Of a DNA stretch of 64,000 nucleotides, positions 15,452 through 21,568 are shown piece after piece. A program made the position numbers and the translations under genes. The stretch is taken from the NCBI GenBank assembly GCA_002438805.1, contig DJQV01000023.1:33706-97705 (forward strand), in the 5' to 3' direction. Source of the stretch: Bacteroidales bacterium UBA6377. GTDB taxonomy: Bacteria; Bacteroidota; Bacteroidia; Bacteroidales; UBA932. Every line of letters begins with the position of its first letter. Within the stretch, counting starts at the first letter, position 1. The notes below the pieces were generated by a model that had not been told where the DNA came from, made no database searches, and worked only from the letters and a program-made list of their open reading frames with translations.

Positions 15452-17161
15452 TTAGATGTTGTCCTGTAACGCAACCAGACTTTCTACCGTTACCGTCAAA
15501 GAAGCCGCTTTCTTCTCTCTATCTTCTTTCTCTTCCTTTTGTTGTTTTAGAACCGCCTGAATGTTGTCATTATATTTTCTGGTCTCCTCTTCTATCAAGG
15601 TTTGAATATTGCTGTCAACCTCCGCACGTTGTGAAGAAATTATCTCCTCAATAGGTGAACGCAGAGCCTCTACAATCTTAGAGACCACTTCAGTTGAAAA
15701 TTTGAGTTTGATCTCACTAATCTTATTCTCCTTGCTCTTGCCAAAGATCAGTCTCAACACATCAGGAAGAATGTTAACAACAACAGTTATTATTGGCCCA
15801 AGGATCTTGGATAATCCTTTGAGAAGAGTAGATAATCCCTTGTAGGCCACAAGTTTTTCTGTAACCTTGTCCAATCCCTTCTTCAGCATATTTTCAAGGA
15901 CATCTTTACCTATCATATTCTCAACTATATCCGTTGCCCCATTCAAGAGATCATTGTCTTTGTCATTGATGATATCATCGACATTAAGAGTAAATTCTTG
16001 CACAGCTCCGCTTATAACATCGCCATACTCAGAAACCTCTTTCTTTAAAGAGTTTACCAAGACAGGGCGAATGACCGTCATTACCTCATTGGCGAACACA
16101 TTAGAATCAACCTGCTGGTATAGCAACGTGGCTAAATATCCTGATTTTGATTTCAGAGCCACTGTTATATCCTGCAGGATATCATCCGCAGAACCTGAAA
16201 CAGTCTGCGCAGAATTAGCCCTTTTCTTAACATTTTCAATAGCGGCATCTTTTTCCCTCTGCAATTGTTCGAGTTTAGCCGAATAATCAGATTCACTGGA
16301 CAGCAACAATTTGATTTGAAGCTGCAACTCTGCAATGAATCCATTGACGAAATTCGTCACTGGCAACTTAAACCTGTTCTCTATCAGTTTATCTGAGTCT
16401 ATAGAAAACAACATAGCCTCAAGTTCAGAGAAGTTCTTGTCAACAGCGGATGTCACTGCAACGGGAACATTCTTCCCCATATACTTTTCCGCGATTTCGC
16501 TGACAGTTTTCTTTACACTGTCGACTTCTTCATTATTCTTTTTGTCGCATTTTGAAATGGCTATATAGACATAAGATCCGTACTTCTTGACTTCATCGAT
16601 AAAGTTGAGTGTCGTTGCTCTAAGGGTTCCTCCTTCTACATCCGTCACAAGCATAAAGCAAGTCCCGTCCTGAACATAATTCAAAATAGCATTGTTATGA
16701 GCCTCAACACCCGAATCAATGCCTGGCATATCAACGATTACTATATGTCTTTCATTAAGGGCTTTTACCTTCTGATTGTTTATGTACACCTTGACAAGGT
16801 TTGTCGGGGCAAGCTTCAATTCTGATATCTTAGATAGAGGGAGAGTCTCTTTAACGCGCCCACCATCCAGAACCTCAAGCCGTTCATGCTCTGAATAATA
16901 TAATTCATAAGACACGGCAGTTTCCGGCAATATATTCGTTGGCAACAATTCTATCCCAAGGAAACTGTTAATCAACGAACTCTTACCGGCATTAAAATCA
17001 CCCACAAACGGGACCTTGACATAAGCGTGATTGTTCAGGTCTTGTTCAAGGCTATCCTTGTCCATACCAGCCTTAATAATAGAGTCCTGATTATTAAGGC
17101 TCTCGATAGCGAGGTCATAGGCTTTCTCTACTAAAGAAATAAAATGTTGTACTTTATCCAT
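15452..17161 (-). CDS. Dynamin-like GTPase, 569 aa, first gene of operon
   Basis: Motifs are G1 GDFNAGKSS (54-62), a G2 Thr in LPETAVSY (81), G3 DMPG (144-147) and G4 SKCD (203-206). After the GTPase domain come helical segments with a coiled coil (about 265-300). A hydrophobic, possibly membrane-inserting stretch (KILGPIITVVVNILPDVLRL, about residues 445-465) resembles the paddle or wedge of bacterial dynamin-like proteins. A charged C-terminal coiled coil follows (LKQQKEEKEDREKK). It opens the operon. The start at 17161 (MDKVQHFISL) is well supported, since no upstream in-frame Met is near. Confidence 0.87.
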   Translation of the reverse strand: MDKVQHFISLVEKAYDLAIESLNNQDSIIKAGMDKDSLEQDLNNHAYVKVPFVGDFNAGKSSLINSFLGIELLPTNILPETAVSYELYYSEHERLEVLDGGRVKETLPLSKISELKLAPTNLVKVYINNQKVKALNERHIVIVDMPGIDSGVEAHNNAILNYVQDGTCFMLVTDVEGGTLRATTLNFIDEVKKYGSYVYIAISKCDKKNNEEVDSVKKTVSEIAEKYMGKNVPVAVTSAVDKNFSELEAMLFSIDSDKLIENRFKLPVTNFVNGFIAELQLQIKLLLSSESDYSAKLEQLQREKDAAIENVKKRANSAQTVSGSADDILQDITVALKSKSGYLATLLYQQVDSNVFANEVMTVIRPVLVNSLKKEVSEYGDVISGAVQEFTLNVDDIINDKDNDLLNGATDIVENMIGKDVLENMLKKGLDKVTEKLVAYKGLSTLLKGLSKILGPIITVVVNILPDVLRLIFGKSKENKISEIKLKFSTEVVSKIVEALRSPIEEIISSQRAEVDSNIQTLIEEETRKYNDNIQAVLKQQKEEKEDREKKAASLTVTVESLVALQDNI

Positions 17162-17228
17162 GGTATAACTATTGTTCTAAAGATTATTCTGAATTTCCAA
17201 ATTATTCTTCCTGAAAATTTTAAGCAAC

Positions 17229-17381
17229 CTAATATACCGACCGGATCACTCTAGCTCTGCAGTGGGGGGGGGCAAGGCATGGGCATAGTACTGGCGGTGG
17301 CGTTGCCTTCGATTAGGGGGCTTCGAAGATGTGGCCGCAGTCGGAACAACGGAATACGGTAAAACCTCTTAACATTTTCAT
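17229..17381 (-). pseudogene. Degenerate zinc-ribbon mini-gene
   Basis: From ATG at 17381 the frame reads MKMLRGFTVFRCSDCGHIFE, then AP and a TAA at about 17314. Beyond the stop the same frame continues to CRARVIRSVY and a TAG at 17229-17231. The CxxC half resembles the intact 60-aa zinc-ribbon gene at 18032. The second half includes a run of nine G (17254-17262) and a run of five G at 17316-17320, where slippage could have changed the frame. Called a remnant; a 22-aa product is possible. Confidence 0.4.
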
Positions 17382-17440
17382 CGTGTTTATTTAGTCGTTT
17401 AACGTTTTCCAGCAACCAACAACATCTACGAATAGCTTAT

Positions 17441-17548
17441 TTAAGACATGACTTGTTCCTTACTTACGGAGCTCTTGACATAGGCAGGTTGCGCACAAAG
17501 TAAGCAAGACACAAAAGATAATGAAATCCACAATGCAATTTTTCTCAT
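17441..17548 (-). CDS. Possible 35-aa exported peptide at the head of the dynamin operon
   Basis: ATG at 17548 opens a 35-codon frame starting MRKIALWISLSFVSCLLCAQ. It has a basic N-terminus, a hydrophobic core and a signal-peptide-like end, followed by a short polar tail ending QVMS. It lies about 80 bases downstream of a TAnnTTTG promoter and upstream of the zinc-ribbon remnant on the same strand. It may be a leader peptide, a truncated exported protein, or chance. No family is recognised. Confidence 0.35.
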   Translation of the reverse strand: MRKIALWISLSFVSCLLCAQPAYVKSSVSKEQVMS

Positions 17549-17633
17549 TACAACTTATATATGTGACAATATTCTCTTGCGATTCAATCAGTTTTCGTAG
17601 CACATAACAAAAACTAAATCCAATCTGACACCG

Positions 17634-17641
17634 CAAATGTA
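17634..17641 (-). promoter_or_regulatory. Predicted -7 element, likely promoter of the dynamin operon
   Basis: On the minus strand this reads TACATTTG, a full match to TAnnTTTG. It is the nearest good match upstream of the small ORF at 17548, the zinc-ribbon remnant and the GTPase genes. Between it and the first GTPase ATG lie about 470 bases, so a closer promoter cannot be excluded. Confidence 0.45.
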
Positions 17642-17748
17642 ATTATTTACCCCCCCCGTGTCAAGTTCACGTTGGTTCATCTTTATTAATTTTTATTGCA
17701 CCTTTCAAAAAATTCTTGTTCCTGCCAAGATTTAGCAGCGAGATGGCA

Positions 17749-17756
17749 TAATTTTG
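17749..17756 (+). promoter_or_regulatory. Predicted -7 element for the 17845 gene
   Basis: TAATTTTG fits TAnnTTTG and lies about 90 bases upstream of the ATG at 17845. It is divergent from the dynamin operon promoter. Confidence 0.4.
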
Positions 17757-17844
17757 CGCCAAGTCGGAAGAATTCTTGAAGATTCAAGCATCCGTCCACG
17801 CATAAATAAAAAACTGGCGAACAAAACGAATAACTTTTTTAACA

Positions 17845-18018
17845 ATGGATAGTATTGCTAACAGTAACGGGTCAATCCTGATGGAAAAAGGGCTTGACTT
17901 CCTCCGGGATCCAAACGTCTCGAAGACATCGAAGATTGCGGCTGTAGGACTCATTGCGATCGGGGCCGTGGTTGCCATCGCAAATTACACCATGGATAGG
18001 ATAGGAGAAAATGACTGA
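17845..18018 (+). CDS. 57-aa single-pass membrane protein
   Basis: The frame begins MDSIANSNGSILMEKGLDFL, has one hydrophobic helix (KIAAVGLIAIGAVVAIANY, about residues 30-48) and ends RIGENDTGA-stop context at 18016. It is followed 13 bases later by the zinc-ribbon gene, so the pair is probably co-transcribed. No family is recognised. It is divergent from the dynamin operon. Confidence 0.55.
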   Translation: MDSIANSNGSILMEKGLDFLRDPNVSKTSKIAAVGLIAIGAVVAIANYTMDRIGEND

Positions 18019-18031
18019 AAAATAAGAGATT

Positions 18032-18214
18032 ATGGTAAGATACGTAGGAAAATATGTCTGCAGGGACTGCGGGCATGAGTTCATCGGAATGGACATGGAG
18101 TGGAACTGCACTGCCGCCTCCTGTCCGGTCTATTGTCCGGAATGCGGAAGTCCCCACACGGCCCCGCTGTCTGGTTCACTCATAGGCAGGATTTTCAAGC
18201 TGCTGAAATTGTAG
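18032..18214 (+). CDS. 60-aa zinc-ribbon protein
   Basis: Two CxxC knuckles are visible: YVCRDCGHEF (Cys at about residues 9 and 12) and VYCPECGSPH (about residues 35-41), the spacing of a rubredoxin-like zinc ribbon. It ends in a basic, hydrophobic helix (GRIFKLLKL). The partner or substrate is unknown. A related, broken copy lies at 17229-17381 on the other strand, so this mini-family has been duplicated around the operon head. Confidence 0.7.
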   Translation: MVRYVGKYVCRDCGHEFIGMDMEWNCTAASCPVYCPECGSPHTAPLSGSLIGRIFKLLKL

Positions 18215-18256
18215 CACTTCCCAGCATGGTCCATGCAAGGCGACGCCCGGATTGGG

Positions 18257-18411
18257 GTCATGCAAGCCCGGCGTGCAGGTTGGGGTGTTTTTGAGGATTT
18301 CCACCCTTACCTTTGAGTTCCACCCCTTCTGGACAGGGTTCTGAGCCCGCCAAGGGCTAAAGGTTGGGGTATTTACGGCTCTTTTTACCCCTACCTCCGG
18401 AGGGCCGCTGG
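18257..18411 (+). repeat. 155-bp dispersed repeat, copy 2
   Basis: Same orientation and about 94% identical by eye to 3830-3984. It contains the same pair of AGGTTGGGGT...ACCCCTACCT-type hairpins. Together the two copies bracket the dynamin island. Confidence 0.85.
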
Positions 18412-18459
18412 ACGCAGTACTTGCGACCTTCTCCACAATAGCGCAAATAGTAATATCTT

Positions 18460-18494
18460 GTACAGAAAAACGAATGATTGTCGTTTTACTGTAC
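18460..18494 (+). promoter_or_regulatory. Palindromic operator candidate upstream of abiEi
   Basis: GTACAGAAAAACGA and TCGTTTTACTGTAC form a near-perfect inverted repeat (one mismatch), ending 10 bases before the -7 element. AbiEi antitoxins of type IV systems autoregulate by binding inverted repeats at their promoter, so this is the likely operator (inference). Confidence 0.6.
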
Positions 18495-18504
18495 GGAATA
18501 TCGC

Positions 18505-18512
18505 TATATTTG
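18505..18512 (+). promoter_or_regulatory. Predicted -7 element of the abiE operon
   Basis: TATATTTG matches TAnnTTTG. Transcription would start near 18519, which decides for the ATG at 18533 rather than an in-frame ATG at 18458 that lies upstream of the promoter. Confidence 0.6.
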
Positions 18513-18532
18513 TAGTCAAATTAAGATTATTG

Positions 18533-19168
18533 ATGGAGCTATTGCAGAAAATAGGCGCAGTGCCATTTGACATCAATGCCCTCCAGTCTGCCTATCCGGG
18601 CTGCAGGCAGATTACGGACAAGGCCAGAAGGCTTGAGGCGGAAGGGCGCATCATCAGACTGAAGAAAGGTTTGTATGTGGCTGGCGCAAATGGCGGCGAA
18701 TTGTCCCGTGAATTGGTGGCCAATCATTTATATGGCCCGTCCTATGTCTCGATGAGCTGGGCTCTCAGATGGTATGGGCTGATTCCGGAACGAGTTGATC
18801 TCATTCAATCCGTCACGACAAAGCATTCACGGGATTTCATCAACGCTTTGGGGACTTTTCATTACCAAAACTGCGCAGCCAGCTATTTCCCGATAGGGAT
18901 AACAATCAAGGGAGAACTGGACTGTCGTTATCTCATAGCGTCTCCAGAAAAAGCCCTGTGCGACTATATCTGCTTCAACAAGGTGACATTGCGCTTTATG
19001 AAAGACGTGAGGCTCTTCCTTGAGGAAGATATCCGGTTCGACACCGATGCGATTCCCGACCTTGATCTGCGGATCATTGAGCAATGCTCAGCGCTGGGAC
19101 GCAAATCCGGTTCGTTATCTGCACTCCTGAACTATCTGAAAACGCAACAAAAACAGGAATATATATGA
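18533..19168 (+). CDS. abiEi: AbiEi-family type IV antitoxin / transcriptional regulator
   Basis: The 211-aa protein begins MELLQKIGAVPFDINALQSA with an N-terminal winged-helix (ITDKARRLEAEGRIIRLKKG). The AbiEi core follows (NHLYGPSYVSMSWALRWYGL, then SPEKALCDYI). The start at 18533 lies after the predicted promoter. The stop overlaps the toxin start (ATGA). In this family the antitoxin counteracts the nucleotidyltransferase and represses its own promoter, and the pair gives abortive infection. The palindrome at 18460-18494 fits that regulation. Confidence 0.85.
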   Translation: MELLQKIGAVPFDINALQSAYPGCRQITDKARRLEAEGRIIRLKKGLYVAGANGGELSRELVANHLYGPSYVSMSWALRWYGLIPERVDLIQSVTTKHSRDFINALGTFHYQNCAASYFPIGITIKGELDCRYLIASPEKALCDYICFNKVTLRFMKDVRLFLEEDIRFDTDAIPDLDLRIIEQCSALGRKSGSLSALLNYLKTQQKQEYI

Positions 19169-20046
19169 GCGAGATCTTCGATTCCATGCTTTCCGCATAT
19201 CAGATACGCACATCTGATGACAAGCGGAACGCCGTCTATGAAGTTATGCAGCAGGTGATTCTCGCCGGTCTGTATCGTGGAGGCTTCTTTAAGGAGGCCG
19301 CATTTTATGGTGGCACTTGCCTGAGGATATTCCATGGGCTGAAAAGATTCTCAGAGGATATGGATTTCTCTCTCTTGAAAAAAGATCCGGAATTCAATCT
19401 GGAAAAATACTTCCCAGCCATAATAGAGGAATGCCGAAGCCTGGGGCGTGAGGTCAGCATCACGAAGAAAGACAAAAGAAACTTCGGGAAGGTCGAGTCG
19501 GCATTCCTGAAGGACAATACCGATGTGTACAACATATCCTTCCAGACAGAGCAATCCCTTAAAATCAAGATCGAGGTGGACACGCAGCCTCCACTTGGCT
19601 TTCAGACGGAGCAGAGACTGCTGATGACCCCTTTCTCGTTCATGGCCAGATGCTTCACCCTTCCTGGTCTTTATGCCGGAAAGATGCACGCATTTACATT
19701 CAGGCAATGGAAGAATCGGGTCAAGGGACGCGACTGGTATGATTTCGAATGGTATGTCAGGAACCGGGTTCCGCTGAACTTCGGGCATCTTCAGACCCGG
19801 ACCAAGGAGTTCAATGGCATTGACTTGACCAGGGAATCATTCTTGGAGATGCTCAAGGGGCGCATCTGTGCGGCAGACATATCTGCAGTAAAACAGGATG
19901 TCCTTCCATATATTGTCGACAAAAGGGATCTGGAAATATGGTCAAATGACTATTTCCTCCAGTTGGCTGATATGATACGGTTTGAGAATGATGGTGCTGG
20001 CCAAGGTTCCATCGAAGCCGGCAGAGAAGAACTCCGCAAGGGCTGA
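19165..20046 (+). CDS. abiEii: AbiEii/AbiGii-family nucleotidyltransferase toxin
   Basis: The 293-aa protein carries the nucleotidyltransferase signature: GGTCLRIF followed by RFSEDMDFSLL (the GS/GT...DxD pattern). Further on are LYAGKMHAF and GRDWYDFEWYV, typical of AbiEii. The true start is the ATG at 19165, overlapping the antitoxin stop; a longer upstream frame is not needed. Members of this family transfer nucleotides to RNA, notably tRNA in related toxins, and block growth on phage infection. The pair looks intact. Confidence 0.85.
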   Translation: MSEIFDSMLSAYQIRTSDDKRNAVYEVMQQVILAGLYRGGFFKEAAFYGGTCLRIFHGLKRFSEDMDFSLLKKDPEFNLEKYFPAIIEECRSLGREVSITKKDKRNFGKVESAFLKDNTDVYNISFQTEQSLKIKIEVDTQPPLGFQTEQRLLMTPFSFMARCFTLPGLYAGKMHAFTFRQWKNRVKGRDWYDFEWYVRNRVPLNFGHLQTRTKEFNGIDLTRESFLEMLKGRICAADISAVKQDVLPYIVDKRDLEIWSNDYFLQLADMIRFENDGAGQGSIEAGREELRKG

Positions 20047-20052
20047 CAGGAG

Positions 20053-20132
20053 CCTACCTCCGGAAAGCCACTGGAAGCCACTGATCCTTGCGCCATGCAG
20101 AGCATTTCGTACAGCACGAGGGCGATTTCGGC
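20053..20132 (+). repeat. Dispersed intergenic repeat related to 3964-4043
   Basis: CCTACCTCCGGAAAGCCACT and the following bases, up to CGTACAGCACGAGGGCGATT, match 3964-4043 in order and orientation with scattered differences. This is the tail part of the 155-bp repeat plus a GTACAG half-hairpin. Confidence 0.65.
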
Positions 20133-20153
20133 GGGGCGGAGATTTATGGCGCA

Positions 20154-20203
20154 ACATGTTGGAAAAATGTGTATATTTGCACAAAACATGTTTGATAAAT
20201 GTG
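20154..20203 (+). promoter_or_regulatory. Promoter flanked by 18-bp direct repeats
   Basis: ACATGTTGGAAAAATGTG (20154-20171) and ACATGTTTGATAAATGTG (20186-20203) match at 16 of 18 bases and flank TATATTTG (20172-20179), a perfect -7 element. Their 32-base period is about three helical turns, as expected for a regulator that binds on one face of the DNA. The ATPase gene starts at 20224. Confidence 0.55.
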
Positions 20204-20223
20204 ACAAAAGCACAGTTTAGCCA

Positions 20224-21543
20224 ATGAATATAAGAATTGAACGTGATATCATGAAGGACTTGCTCCGGTGGAAGCAAAGGCCCGACCACAAGCCCCTCAT
20301 AATCCGCGGAGCCCGCCAGATCGGCAAAACATGGGTCATGCGAAGGTTCGGAGAGAAGTACTTCGACCATGTGGCCTATTTCAACTTTGACTCTTCAGAG
20401 GAACTGTGCCGGGAATTTGAGAATACAAAGGATCCCAAACGGCTAATTGACATTCTCCGGCTTTACACGGACTGCCCGATCGAGCCCGGGCGGACATTGA
20501 TGATCTTCGATGAGATACAGCAGAGCAACAAGGCACTGAATTCTCTGAAATATTTCTGCGAGGAAGCCCCGGATTATCACATACTTGCTGCAGGCTCTCT
20601 TTTGGGGGTGTCTTTGTCAAAAGGAGACTCGTTCCCTGTCGGGAAGGTCGATTTTCTGAGAATGTATCCCGTGACTTTCAAGGAGTTTCTCAATGCGGAT
20701 GACCATCAAATGTACAAATATGTTGAAAGCCTTTCCGAAATAGCCCCGCTCCCGGAAATTGTCATGAACAGACTTGCCGAATCGTACCGTAGATACCAGA
20801 CGTGCGGAGGGATGCCGACGGCTGTGGTTGCGATGCTTGGCAAGCGCGGCATAAAAGAGATTGAAGAGATACAGACCTCGATATTGACCGCCTATACTCT
20901 TGACTTCGCTAAACATGCACCTGGGAAAGACATCCCTCGCATCTCCGCCATTTGGAACTCCATCCCGTCACAGCTGGCCAAGGAAAACAGGAAATTCGTC
21001 TATAAACTCGTCAAAGACGGGGCACGGGGGAGGGAATATGAGGACGCGCTTCTGTGGCTGGAACATGCAGGCATGATCTACAGAGTGTTCTGTTCGTCAA
21101 AACCGCATTTGCCGCTGAGTGCCTATGATGACCTGTCAGCATTCAAGGTATACCTTTGCGACTGTGGGCTTTTAAGGCGGATGGCACAGCTTCCGGCCGA
21201 GATGCTCTGGACAGAGAATCCCCTTTATGTAGAATTCAAGGGAGCTATGGCGGAGAATATGGTATTGCAGTCCCTTGTCCCGCAGTTTGAAGTGATGCCG
21301 AGGTACTGGATATCGGAAGCGACCGCAGAGGTGGACTTCCTGCTGCAGAACGGAGCCTCGATCATTCCAGTCGAAGTGAAGTCCGGGACACGGCTCGGCG
21401 GCAGGAGCCTTGCTCTCTACATCAACCGCTTCGGGGTGAGCACCGCTTTGAGATTCTCCATGAACAATCTGAAACGTGACGGGGCCATCCTGAACATCCC
21501 ACTACCGCTCGCCGATTGGACGGCAAGGCTTCTGACATTGTAA
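20224..21543 (+). CDS. AAA ATPase with DUF4143 domain
   Basis: The 439-aa protein has Walker A IIRGARQIGKTWVMRRFG (about residues 25-42) and Walker B LMIFDEIQ (about 92-99). The family helix AAGSLLGVSLSKG follows, and the C-terminal DUF4143 restriction-endonuclease-like half has VDFLLQN...IIPVEVKSG near residues 375-390. Solitary ATPases of this type are abundant in Bacteroidota; their role is unknown, with toxin-like or mobile behaviour suspected. The gene stands alone behind its own repeat-flanked promoter and ends close to the convergent P-type ATPase gene. Confidence 0.85.
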   Translation: MNIRIERDIMKDLLRWKQRPDHKPLIIRGARQIGKTWVMRRFGEKYFDHVAYFNFDSSEELCREFENTKDPKRLIDILRLYTDCPIEPGRTLMIFDEIQQSNKALNSLKYFCEEAPDYHILAAGSLLGVSLSKGDSFPVGKVDFLRMYPVTFKEFLNADDHQMYKYVESLSEIAPLPEIVMNRLAESYRRYQTCGGMPTAVVAMLGKRGIKEIEEIQTSILTAYTLDFAKHAPGKDIPRISAIWNSIPSQLAKENRKFVYKLVKDGARGREYEDALLWLEHAGMIYRVFCSSKPHLPLSAYDDLSAFKVYLCDCGLLRRMAQLPAEMLWTENPLYVEFKGAMAENMVLQSLVPQFEVMPRYWISEATAEVDFLLQNGASIIPVEVKSGTRLGGRSLALYINRFGVSTALRFSMNNLKRDGAILNIPLPLADWTARLLTL

Positions 21544-21568
21544 GAACTTTTTCGGCCAGGAAAGGCTC

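Noticed and set aside
17784..17978. 64-codon minus-strand frame
   Set aside because: It overlaps the better supported + strand gene at 17845 and has no start context or recognisable features.
18458..18532. Longer start for abiEi at 18458
   Set aside because: That ATG lies before the -7 element and inside the operator palindrome, so it would not be transcribed from this promoter.
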